Below the pieces are notes generated by a model. The model searched no databases. It had not been told where the DNA came from and was given only the letters and a program-made list of their open reading frames with translations. 22,020 nt of DNA. Origin: JAYTQQ01 sp043784965. Lineage in GTDB: Bacteria > Bdellovibrionota > Bdellovibrionia > Bdellovibrionales > JAMPXM01. This document shows, piece after piece, positions 12,731-19,762 of the stretch. Both the position numbers and the translations under genes were made by a program. The stretch spans positions 1 through 22,020 of the forward strand of contig JAYVXS010000056.1 in NCBI GenBank assembly GCA_043784965.1, read 5' to 3'. Within the stretch, counting starts at the first letter, position 1. The number at the start of each line of letters is the position of its first letter.

Positions 12731-12982
12731 CTAAAAGGCAGAGATTATAAGTACGCCATCCTCGAACACACAAATCAGGGTAAGTCTTTCGCTATCTAAA
12801 TCTCTGCCCACCACCTTAAATTTTCCGTCCGACTGCCTGAAGGCAACAGCATCTAGTCCGCAATGCCGAACATCTGCGTGGGTAATATTTCTCTCGCTCA
12901 TCCTTTGTTTCGCATGCAAAGTAACTCGATAATTGCCATTCGCCAAAGTTCTCAATATAAGCAGAATTTCTGCTGATTTCAC
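12731..12982 (-). CDS. DUF4258-family toxin
   Basis: An 83-residue protein: YRVTLHAKQRMSERNITHADV, then FKVVGRDLDSERLTLICVFEDGVLIISAF. The (T/L)xHAxxRMxERxI and GRDLDxxxLT patterns are those of DUF4258 proteins, small RelE/MqsR-like folds found as toxins beside HTH antitoxins. The start is GTG at 12982 with GGGGAGAG four bases before. The antitoxin lies downstream on the same strand and an exact palindrome upstream. The module looks complete; activity is inferred from the family. Confidence 0.8.
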   Translation of the reverse strand: MKSAEILLILRTLANGNYRVTLHAKQRMSERNITHADVRHCGLDAVAFRQSDGKFKVVGRDLDSERLTLICVFEDGVLIISAF

Positions 12983-13010
12983 GTACTCTCCCCAGCAGCA
13001 TATACCCGTT

Positions 13011-13039
13011 CATTGAATATTTCAATGAAATATTCAATG
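13011..13039 (-). promoter_or_regulatory. 29-bp perfect palindrome upstream of DUF4258 operon
   Basis: CATTGAATATTTCA (13011-13024) and its exact inverse (13026-13039) flank a single base. On the minus strand TTGAAA within it could be a -35, with TATATG (13004-12999) as a -10 at a short 15-bp spacing. It is the expected binding site of the downstream HTH antitoxin. Confidence 0.75.
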
Positions 13040-13253
13040 TCGTGGCCGGATTGACGTCATGGATACACTACTTGGACTACTTAGATGCAAACGGGCATGA
13101 GCGGGTAAACCTTGCGAGGGCAAGTCTCAAGAAAATTTGATGCGAATATCGACCCTTCAAGTCTTCAGGTCACTCCGCACCCGCACCGCGCCCACTCCCA
13201 CGCCTGGCCTCCCGCGCGACGCCCGCAAATCCCTAACTCCCGCCCGCCAATCA
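13040..13253. other. Gene-free, partly C-rich region
   Basis: No gene supported. Between 13160 and 13262 the plus strand is very rich in C and poor in G. The frame of wecE stays open through it, but the translation is low-complexity and unlike any transaminase N terminus. Confidence 0.45.
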
Positions 13254-13299
13254 ACGCGCCGCGCCCTTTTGACGAACTTGAGTTTTTTGATTAGTCTCA
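13254..13299 (+). promoter_or_regulatory. Promoter-like block shared with 16055-16100 (copy A)
   Basis: This 46-bp block matches 16055-16100 at 38 positions without gaps. It holds TTGACG (13269-13274) and, 17 bp on, TAGTCT (13292-13297), joined by the conserved TTTTTTGATTAGTCTCA. The wecE ATG at 13308 follows 9 bp later with no ribosome binding site, so transcripts would have a leader of only a few bases. Confidence 0.65.
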
Positions 13300-13307
13300 G
13301 CCCCCTA

Positions 13308-13358
13308 ATGCCAAATTCCCAGCCAAACTCACAGCCAAACACCCTGCCAAACACAACC
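13308..13358 (+). repeat. 12-bp tandem repeat at the wecE N terminus
   Basis: CCAAATTCCCAG, CCAAACTCACAG, CCAAACACCCTG and CCAAACACAACC follow the start codon directly, encoding PNSQ-PNSQ-PNTL-PNTT. The CCAAAC core also appears in the repeats that open the SEC-C gene. Confidence 0.92.
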
Positions 13359-14531
13359 CATATTCCGTTTAGTAAGCCTGTTCATCTCAAAGGACAAAAC
13401 GAACTCGTCATGCAATCTCTGGGCGGAGACCATATGTCTGGCGATGGCCCCTACAGCAAAAATTGCGAACAACAACTCTCACGACGTCTCAATACTCAAG
13501 TCAAATTGGTAAGCTCCGCCACTCATGCTCTCGATATGATGGGCCTCTTGAGTGAGGTCGGCGTGGTCGGCGCGGGCGCCGACAAAAGTTCAGGCGCGGG
13601 CGCCAACCAATCAGCCGATGAAATCATTTGCCCGAGCTTTACATTTGTCTCCACCGCGAATGCTTTTGCACTCAGGGGCGCACAGATTAAATTCGCTGAC
13701 TGCGATGCCTCAGGCAATATCACGCTCAAAGAAATTGAACGCCTGACCACGAGTAAAACCAAAGCTGTGGTCACCATGAATTATGCGGGCACTTCGCCTG
13801 ACTACGATCCCATTTTAGAATTTTGCCGAGACAAAAATCTCATGCTCTTTGAAGATGCCGCGCAAAGTATAGGTGCGACTTACAAGGGCCGACAGCTTGG
13901 GACCTTTGGCGATCTCGCTTGCTTTAGCTTTCACGAAACCAAAAATATCAATTGCGGTGAAGGTGGAGCACTCCTCATCAATAATAAAAAATATCTCGCG
14001 CGCGCTGAAATCATCAGAGAAAAGGGCACCAATCGCTCACAGTTTTTACAAGGACTCGTCGACAAATATTCATGGGTCGACATCGGCTCAAGCTTTCTTA
14101 TGCCCGATATGGCCGCCGCCTACCTCTTGCCGCAGATTGAGCAGCTCGAAATGATCAACGCCAAACGCGCCAAAGACTGGCATACTTATTTGCACGAACT
14201 TGGTCCAGTGATCTCAAAAGTTGGTGGAGAATTGGTGAGCGTCCCCGCATACAACCATACCAATCATCATATATTTGCATTCTTGCTTCCAGCGACTACA
14301 CCGCGCCAAGATTTTATCAAGCATATGAAGAACCAAGGCGTTACCACTCCCTTTCATTATATTTCTTTGCATCTATCACCCTTTGGCCGCAAACATTATC
14401 CAACGCCGCCAGCTGGCCTGCCGATGACTGAGAAATTGTCAGATCGACTGGTGCGACTGCCGCTCTTTCATTCGCTTACCGAGACTGAACTGCACCGGGT
14501 GATTGATGGCGTTAAGAAGTTTTTTTCATAA
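13308..14531 (+). CDS. wecE: dTDP-4-amino-4,6-dideoxygalactose transaminase (WecE/RffA)
   Basis: A 407-residue PLP enzyme that makes dTDP-4-amino-4,6-dideoxygalactose (dTDP-Fuc4N) from the 4-keto sugar and glutamate. It follows E. coli WecE closely: LSGDGP-like MSGDGPYSKNCE, CPSFTFVSTANAFALRGA, EDAAQSIGATYKGRQLGT, CFSFHETKN with the PLP-binding lysine at residue 212, GEGGALLINN, IIREKGTNRSQF, DIGSSFLMPDMAAAYL and the end RLPLFHSLTE. The start is set at 13308 because the shared promoter block ends just before it. Two oddities: residues 2-16 are PNSQ/PNTL tetrapeptide repeats, and a GC-rich insertion (GVVGAGADKSSGAGANQSAD, 13555-13620) replaces the short loop before the CPSFTF motif. Product enters the surface glycan. 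Confidence 0.92.
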   Translation: MPNSQPNSQPNTLPNTTHIPFSKPVHLKGQNELVMQSLGGDHMSGDGPYSKNCEQQLSRRLNTQVKLVSSATHALDMMGLLSEVGVVGAGADKSSGAGANQSADEIICPSFTFVSTANAFALRGAQIKFADCDASGNITLKEIERLTTSKTKAVVTMNYAGTSPDYDPILEFCRDKNLMLFEDAAQSIGATYKGRQLGTFGDLACFSFHETKNINCGEGGALLINNKKYLARAEIIREKGTNRSQFLQGLVDKYSWVDIGSSFLMPDMAAAYLLPQIEQLEMINAKRAKDWHTYLHELGPVISKVGGELVSVPAYNHTNHHIFAFLLPATTPRQDFIKHMKNQGVTTPFHYISLHLSPFGRKHYPTPPAGLPMTEKLSDRLVRLPLFHSLTETELHRVIDGVKKFFS

Positions 14532-14559
14532 TGGAAATTCAATGTGATGGGAATTCAAT
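14531..14559 (+). repeat. 16-bp imperfect duplication at gene boundary
   Basis: ATGGAAATTCAAT (14531-14543) and ATGGGAATTCAAT (14547-14559) lie between the wecE stop and the next start. Each has an ATG followed by GGAA or GGGAA; the second may help initiate the gene at 14565. Confidence 0.65.
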
Positions 14560-14564
14560 AGCTC

Positions 14565-15584
14565 ATGTCTGACAAAGCTCCCAGCCTGATTTCTAGATTC
14601 ATGAATCTCGCCAGAGCCATTCGCGACGAAATCAAAACCTTCGTTGGCCATCTTAGGCCGCAAGTCGTTCAAAGATTTGATTTTGCGAACCTCGATGGCG
14701 AGCGCCTGCTTATATGCGCGCATTATGATATCCACGAAAAATTTGACCCGGCATTTTTATTTCTCATTGAAAATTTAAAGCAGCAATTAAGAGCCAAGGT
14801 GATGGTGGTTTCGACCAATCTCAATATTTCAAAAACTGAAATTGAGAAGATCTCTAGTAAAGTCGATTGCCTAATTCTCAGAAATAACTTCGGCAGGGAT
14901 TTCGGCTCCTGGAAGTTAGGTCTAAGCCTCATCCCCAATATTCAAAAATATCAAAGCCTCATCTTAGCCAACGATACGGTTTATGGCCCCTTTCAATCTC
15001 TTGAGAATTTTCTAGGCCATATCGAAGTCAAAACTAAGGCAGCCATCGGCGGCATGACCGACTTCTACGGCAAGTCTAGTCAATTGAAGTCTGGTCATCT
15101 GGAGTCTGGTCATCTGGAGTCTTATCATCTGCAATCCTATTTTTTGATTTTCAATCAAGCCTGCCTAAAGACCAAATGGTTTGGCGATTATTGGCAGAAT
15201 TACCGCAACCACTATGGCAGGCTACCAACCATTAGAAATGGCGAACTCGGCTTGAGCAAATCGGCAAAAGAGAATCAAATTGAGCTAGTGCCGCTCTTTC
15301 CGTACCATGAGATTCACAATTATGTTCTTAAAAATCAAAAGCCACTTGAAGCTTGGCGCGAACATATGAACTTGCGCGAAGTGAATCCCTACCATTTCTT
15401 TTGGCGAGAGCTCATTGAAAAATTTAATTATCCATTTATAAAAATTGAGCTCTTAAGATTTAATCCGGCAAAAATCCCCAATTTGGAGGATTACAAAGCC
15501 ATCGTGCAAAAGACTTCTCGGTATCCTGTGGACCTTATCGAAGCACATGTGAATCGCGTGCGGCCGAAAAAGCTGCGCTCTTGA
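14565..15584 (+). CDS. RgpF-like (rhamnan synthesis protein F family) glycan protein
   Basis: A 339-residue protein of the RgpF family, which acts in polysaccharide assembly as glycosyltransferases. Seen in family order: LLICAHYDIHEKFDP, VMVVSTNLNISKTE, LILRNNFGRDFGSWKLGL, YQSLILANDTVYGPFQSLENF, GGMTDFYG, YHLQSYFLIFNQACL and NGELGLSKSAKENQI. The conserved HLQSYF motif is preceded by two near copies (GHLES, GHLES), created by a 15-bp tandem repeat at 15085-15140. The ribosome binding site is weak (GATGGGAA, further than usual). It lies 33 bp after wecE on the same strand and probably shares its transcript. The sugar transferred is unknown. Confidence 0.82.
   Translation: MSDKAPSLISRFMNLARAIRDEIKTFVGHLRPQVVQRFDFANLDGERLLICAHYDIHEKFDPAFLFLIENLKQQLRAKVMVVSTNLNISKTEIEKISSKVDCLILRNNFGRDFGSWKLGLSLIPNIQKYQSLILANDTVYGPFQSLENFLGHIEVKTKAAIGGMTDFYGKSSQLKSGHLESGHLESYHLQSYFLIFNQACLKTKWFGDYWQNYRNHYGRLPTIRNGELGLSKSAKENQIELVPLFPYHEIHNYVLKNQKPLEAWREHMNLREVNPYHFFWRELIEKFNYPFIKIELLRFNPAKIPNLEDYKAIVQKTSRYPVDLIEAHVNRVRPKKLRS
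15085..15140 (+). repeat. 15-bp tandem repeat within the RgpF-like gene
   Basis: TGAAGTCTGGTCATC, TGGAGTCTGGTCATC and TGGAGTCTTATCATC follow each other, then a partial fourth. The repeat multiplies the codons of the conserved HLQSY motif in frame. Confidence 0.93.
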
Positions 15585-15592
15585 GCGAGATA

Positions 15593-15835
15593 TCAACCAT
15601 ATTTCTTAGCATAGCCCTTTAATACTTCGCGAATCATTCTTTGATATTTAAAACCCATTTTTTTTGCTACAGCTTTAAAAAATTTCACAGTCTGCTCGTC
15701 AAGAGCAACCGTAACTTTAACCGTATGATCTTTGGGCAAAAGATCTTCTGGTGCGGGCAAAAAGTCATCTATTAAGCTCAACTCGCCTACTGGCTCATCC
15801 GTATGGGACTTATTTATTTTTCTTTTTATCTTCAT
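15593..15835 (-). CDS. CopG/BrnA-type antitoxin, orphan
   Basis: An 80-residue antitoxin, starting at ATG 15835. MKIKRKINKSHTDEPVGEL and DDFLPAPEDLLPKDHTVKV precede the ribbon-helix-helix: VKVTVALDEQTVKFFKAVAKKMGFKYQRMIREVLKGYA. The layout is that of CopG antitoxins paired with BrnT. The gene lies on the minus strand between two plus-strand glycan genes. Its toxin is reduced to a short stub that overlaps the antitoxin start, so this antitoxin is probably an orphan. It reads as intact and may still repress its own promoter. Confidence 0.82.
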   Translation of the reverse strand: MKIKRKINKSHTDEPVGELSLIDDFLPAPEDLLPKDHTVKVTVALDEQTVKFFKAVAKKMGFKYQRMIREVLKGYAKKYG

Positions 15836-15893
15836 TTTTATGAGCCTTGCTTTTGTCCCACTCAAATTTACCGAATATCACTGTAGCTGCCAT
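15810..15893 (-). pseudogene. BrnT toxin stub (N terminus only)
   Basis: From an ATG at 15893 the minus strand reads VIFGKFEWDKSKAHKNE, the typical BrnT N terminus, then EDKKKNK and a stop at 15810. The remaining 70 or so residues of the toxin, including its catalytic part, are gone. The break comes exactly where the antitoxin begins, so the toxin body was deleted and the antitoxin start preserved. Confidence 0.82.
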
Positions 15894-16054
15894 CTGAGAC
15901 AGCATAGCACAAAATAAGCATATTTGTACATACTTTTATGCATATATTAATGATTATTATAATACATATTATGTGTGCCCATGAGCCAGGGACCTATGAT
16001 CAACTAAGATATCTATTGCTGAAGCACTAATTGAAGCCATGGCCGAGACGCTCG
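15894..16054. other. AT-rich intergenic region
   Basis: No gene seen. The part from 15910 to 15975 is very AT-rich with several GCATAT and ATGCATAT motifs and probably holds the promoter of the minus-strand antitoxin; no pair of hexamers stands out. Confidence 0.4.
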
Positions 16055-16100
16055 ACACGCCGCGCTCTTTTGACGGACCAAGCTTTTTTGATTAGTCTCA
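16055..16100 (+). promoter_or_regulatory. Promoter-like block shared with 13254-13299 (copy B)
   Basis: It has TTGACG (16070-16075) and TAGTCT (16093-16098), 17 bp apart, as in copy A. The ATG at 16108 follows 7 bp later and again has no ribosome binding site. The variable part is eight bases just after the -35, while the T-run and GATTAGTCTCA are identical. Confidence 0.65.
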
Positions 16101-16107
16101 CGCACCA

Positions 16108-18132
16108 ATGAGAGAAGCATTAACACCATCAAACCCGCCATTAACGCCGCCGCCAAGCCCACAATCTTCGCTGCAGCCCCCAACCAATACAAGAGATGAG
16201 CTGATATACTCCTATCTTCAGCTTCAACGAGCACTCGTACTATTTGCCATCGCAATTTTCGAAGCCAAAAATGAAACCACCAAATTTGGTAATCATATTT
16301 TAGAAATTGAAGATCCAAATCAGATTTCAGCCTATCTCAAATACTTAGGATCTCTTCACCGAATGCCAGCCGTTAAATTTGCAAACTGGATCCATCGTAT
16401 ATTCGATCAATACAAAATACTAAAAGGACCCTTGGTAACTTTATCGCTGTACATACGCTTCGCCTTTAAGATGTTAGATCCTCAAAGAAATCGGGCGAAG
16501 TATGCACGCTGGGTAACAAAAATGGATTCGCCAACTGATTCCGAAATTTCGACTTGGACCGAAACACTCAAGAACGATCATCTCCCGGCCATTTTATTCT
16601 TACCGCAATCATTTAAACATCTGACCGACATAGTTGAGTCCCTTCGAACATTGGTAAAATTCAAGGCAGAGTGTTTTTTTTACGGATCCGATCAAGAGCT
16701 TACGCATTTACGAGAAGCCCTCGATGAGGCCGGGCTTAGCGTTCATGAGTCAAACTTTCATTTTGTGGTTCAGAGGGCCTTCAATTCAGACTTGCGAGGC
16801 TTTACTAATGAATTATTAACTAAAAATATAGAATGGCTGATCATACAAAATGATAGCGGAATCATAGCGAAGCGCTGCTTAAAAGAAACCATTGAATGGA
16901 TAAAGCTCAATAGTGAAAAATCTTGCCTCGCCTATGCAGATTCTGATTCACTCGATAAAAACCACGCCAGAGTTAATCCGAAATTTCATCCGGACTGGAA
17001 TCTTAGGTATTTCATTGGCCAAAACTGCTTTCAAGGCCTGGCAATCGTATATAGAAACCAGCTGGTCAATACACTTTTGGATGACAAAATCGAAACCTGG
17101 TCGAAGCTACTTGTCACACTCATCGAGAAACTTAGTCCAACACAAATTGGCCATATTCCAAAAATACTATTTCACGCTCAGAACCCAATTTCCTCTCAAC
17201 AAAAAGAATTATTTAACGAGGTAAATCTAAGCCTCGAGACTAAGTATAATGCACACCTAAGCTTTGCCAAAAAAGACACAGCTTCAATTGTTTGGCCCTT
17301 ACCAAACGAGTTGCCCAAAGTCAGTCTACTCATACCAACTCGCGACCGAGTTCAACTTTTAAGAAATCTATTGCAAGGGATCTTAAAGAAAACAGATTAT
17401 CCAAATATCGAAATTGTAATTGTCGACAACCAAAGTATTGAGCCGGCGACAAAAAAGTACTTTTCAGAAATTGAAACTGATCCGCGAATTAAAGTTATCT
17501 CCTATCCTTTCCCATTTAATTACTCAGCAATAAATAATTTTGGCTTTAAACATTGTACCGGCGAAGTCCTGGTGCTCCTCAACAATGATATTGAAGTAAT
17601 GCGCGCTGATTGGCTCAAAGAGGCGGTTCGTGAGGCACTCGCACCCCAGGTTGGCGCCGTTGGCGGCAAGCTTTACTACAAAAATGGCTTCATTCAACAC
17701 GCTGGCGTTGTTCTTGCGTCTAATTCGGCTTATCACGTACATTCCTTCGAGCGCAGAAGCTCTCCTGGATATTGTAATCGGCTCCAGTTTCCACATGAAT
17801 TGACTGCCGTTACGGCGGCTTGTATGATATTGCGTTCTGAAGTTTTTGCAAGAGTTGGCGGATTTAACGAACAAGACCTCGCCATAGCTTACAACGACAT
17901 TGATCTTTGCCTGCGAATACGCGAGATCGGCCTGAAAGTTGTTTGGACGCCAAAAGTTGAGCTCTACCACATAGAATCAGCTTCACGCCCCCCTGATACA
18001 CGCTTTAAGCAAATTTTGCGCTATCGCAGTGAGGTTGAATATATGCTCAGACACTGGGGCCATATCATGCAGAGAGACCCGTTTTACAATGCTAATTTCG
18101 CAGCCTACAAGTTTGGTTTTGATTTGCCGTAA
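16108..18132 (+). CDS. Large GT2 glycosyltransferase
   Basis: A 674-residue protein. Residues 1-30 are proline- and serine-rich (LTPSNPPLTPPPSPQ). The middle part, about 31-400, is not clearly recognised but resembles the N-terminal domains of multi-domain polysaccharide synthases. From about 402 a GT2 domain follows: LPKVSLLIPTRDRVQLL, IVIVDNQS, then LVLLNNDIEV (DxD-type site near 492), GAVGGKLYYKNG, IQHAGVV, HELTAVTAACMILRSEVFARVGGFNE and YNDIDLCLRIREIGLKVVWTP. These enzymes add sugars from nucleotide donors to lipid-linked chains in the cytoplasm. The start has no ribosome binding site and follows the shared promoter block. Linkage specificity is unknown. Confidence 0.88.
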   Translation: MREALTPSNPPLTPPPSPQSSLQPPTNTRDELIYSYLQLQRALVLFAIAIFEAKNETTKFGNHILEIEDPNQISAYLKYLGSLHRMPAVKFANWIHRIFDQYKILKGPLVTLSLYIRFAFKMLDPQRNRAKYARWVTKMDSPTDSEISTWTETLKNDHLPAILFLPQSFKHLTDIVESLRTLVKFKAECFFYGSDQELTHLREALDEAGLSVHESNFHFVVQRAFNSDLRGFTNELLTKNIEWLIIQNDSGIIAKRCLKETIEWIKLNSEKSCLAYADSDSLDKNHARVNPKFHPDWNLRYFIGQNCFQGLAIVYRNQLVNTLLDDKIETWSKLLVTLIEKLSPTQIGHIPKILFHAQNPISSQQKELFNEVNLSLETKYNAHLSFAKKDTASIVWPLPNELPKVSLLIPTRDRVQLLRNLLQGILKKTDYPNIEIVIVDNQSIEPATKKYFSEIETDPRIKVISYPFPFNYSAINNFGFKHCTGEVLVLLNNDIEVMRADWLKEAVREALAPQVGAVGGKLYYKNGFIQHAGVVLASNSAYHVHSFERRSSPGYCNRLQFPHELTAVTAACMILRSEVFARVGGFNEQDLAIAYNDIDLCLRIREIGLKVVWTPKVELYHIESASRPPDTRFKQILRYRSEVEYMLRHWGHIMQRDPFYNANFAAYKFGFDLP

Positions 18133-18143
18133 TTAGATTCTGG

Positions 18144-18172
18144 TTGCAAGATAGCCATTTTAAACCTACATT
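18144..18172 (+). promoter_or_regulatory. Candidate promoter of the export genes
   Basis: TTGCAA (18144-18149) and TACATT (18167-18172) are 17 bp apart in the 82-bp gap before the Wzm-like gene. It could give the exporter its own transcript in addition to read-through. Confidence 0.4.
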
Positions 18173-18214
18173 TAGGCGCATAAAAAACCTCAACATACGA
18201 GCTAAACTTAGATC

Positions 18215-19006
18215 ATGAAGTCGCTTATAGTCGATCTCAAAGTATTATTCGGATTTAAGAACAAATATCTAATTTATAATATATTGAGCCGCAATCTGAA
18301 ATTGAAGTACCGCAGATCCTATTTGGGATTTCTGTGGACCGTCCTTGTGCCTGGAGCAAATGCTCTAGTTTATTTTTACGTTTTCAATCAAGTTATGAAA
18401 ATTCAGATTCCCAATCATTTACTCTTTTTACTTTCAGGGATTTTACCTTGGACCTTCTTCTCGTGCTCAGTGATGCAATGTATGGAAAGTGTTTTACTAA
18501 ACCACAATTTACTCAATAAGGTGCCTTTGCCGCCGCATATCTTTCCGCTATCTGAAGTCATAACCGCTTTTGTAAATTACCTTTTTTCAATTCCTGTTCT
18601 CATTCTCATTCAAATTTATATGATTGGCTTTCAACCGCTTGGCGTATTGAATTTAATTCTACTCTCAACACTGCTATTCATTCAGGCCTATGGCATCGGC
18701 TTAATTCTCTCATATGTTTTTGTCTTTCTTCGCGACTTAAGACATTTAATTGGTATCGTCATACAAATTTGGTTCTATATTACGCCAATCGTCTACACTC
18801 GAGATATGATTCCTGAAAAATTTAATTTTATTATTATGGCTAATCCAGTAGCACTTGTTTTCGAGCAAATACACACCACCTTTGTCCTCAAGGGCGAGCT
18901 CAATTTGCATTCTTTTCTCTACTCAGCATTGTGGACTCTTGGGATTGCAATTTTGGCGTTTTCTTTTTTCAAAAAATTCAATAATACGATTGTAGAAAAT
19001 ATATGA
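18215..19006 (+). CDS. wzm: ABC-2 polysaccharide export permease (Wzm-like)
   Basis: A 263-residue inner-membrane protein with about six hydrophobic segments. The N-terminal LSRNLKLKYRRSYLGFLWTVLVPG motif and LPWTFFSCSVMQCMESVLLNHNLLNKVPLP are typical of the ABC-2 permeases of O-antigen, capsule and teichoic-acid exporters, as is FFYITP-like IWFYITPIVYTRDMIP near the end. It forms the channel for a lipid-linked glycan with the ATPase encoded next. Its stop overlaps the ATPase start by four bases (ATGA), so the two are translationally coupled. Confidence 0.92.
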   Translation: MKSLIVDLKVLFGFKNKYLIYNILSRNLKLKYRRSYLGFLWTVLVPGANALVYFYVFNQVMKIQIPNHLLFLLSGILPWTFFSCSVMQCMESVLLNHNLLNKVPLPPHIFPLSEVITAFVNYLFSIPVLILIQIYMIGFQPLGVLNLILLSTLLFIQAYGIGLILSYVFVFLRDLRHLIGIVIQIWFYITPIVYTRDMIPEKFNFIIMANPVALVFEQIHTTFVLKGELNLHSFLYSALWTLGIAILAFSFFKKFNNTIVENI

Positions 19007-19758
19007 GCGCGCTGCCGGCAATTACTTTCAAAAATGTTTCAAAGAACTTCTACCTGTGGCAAGACCGGCCCAATAGTGTCAAAAAACTTCTGACAGACGT
19101 GCTGAAGGCCAAAGTGGAATTGGGCAAAAAGCATGAATTTCAAGTGCTCAATGACATTAGTTTTGATATTTTTCCGGGTGAGTTTGTAGGGATTATGGGC
19201 CGCAATGGTGCCGGCAAAAGCACGATGCTTAAACTAGTCACCGGTATTTACACACCCACAAGTGGCCAAATCAAGGTCAGCGGCAAAGTTGCCCCCCTCT
19301 TAGAATTGGGCGCAGGTTTTTCAGAGGAGCTTTCGGGCTATGAGAATATATTTCTAAATGCTGCAATTCTAGGTTACGGCAAGAAGCATATTGAAAACCT
19401 AGTTAAGCCAATTCTTGAATTCTCAGAACTTGGCGAACATATATTTAAGCCGGTCCGCACCTATTCGAGCGGCATGCTGGTTCGGCTGGGCTTTTCAATC
19501 GCCGTACATCTCGATGCCCCGATCTTTCTTTTTGATGAGGTCCTTGCGGTAGGCGATGCCGGTTTTCAAAAAAAGTGCATTGATAAGATTAAAGAGATCT
19601 ATGAAAGCGGCAAATCAATTGTTTTGGTGACTCATAGCACGGAGCTCATTAAAACCTTCTGCAACCGCTGTATTTTGATCGATGCTGGCAAGCTTGTATT
19701 TGACGGGGATCCGAATGAGGGCGCAAAACTATATACAAATCTATTTACACCGAACTGA
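19003..19758 (+). CDS. wzt: ABC polysaccharide export ATPase (Wzt/TagH-like)
   Basis: A 251-residue ATPase. Walker A GRNGAGKST starts at residue 66, the signature YSSGM at 154, Walker B FLFDE at 175-179, and the switch histidine is 211 (THS). GKVAPLLELGAGFSEELSGYENI is the family-specific segment. It powers export of the glycan through the Wzm-like permease. It lacks the extra C-terminal carbohydrate-binding domain of E. coli O9a Wzt, so it belongs to the short type, in which chain length is not sensed by this subunit. The following glycosyltransferase starts five bases after the stop. Confidence 0.93.
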   Translation: MSALPAITFKNVSKNFYLWQDRPNSVKKLLTDVLKAKVELGKKHEFQVLNDISFDIFPGEFVGIMGRNGAGKSTMLKLVTGIYTPTSGQIKVSGKVAPLLELGAGFSEELSGYENIFLNAAILGYGKKHIENLVKPILEFSELGEHIFKPVRTYSSGMLVRLGFSIAVHLDAPIFLFDEVLAVGDAGFQKKCIDKIKEIYESGKSIVLVTHSTELIKTFCNRCILIDAGKLVFDGDPNEGAKLYTNLFTPN

Positions 19759-19762
19759 AAAC

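Noticed and set aside
2191..13040. Integron cassette array (many small antitoxin modules)
   Set aside because: Genes lie on both strands, have their own promoters, and no attC-like sites or integrase were seen.
13137..13307. Longer N terminus for the WecE protein
   Set aside because: Low-complexity translation, no family similarity, and the promoter-like block shared with 16055-16100 lies inside it.
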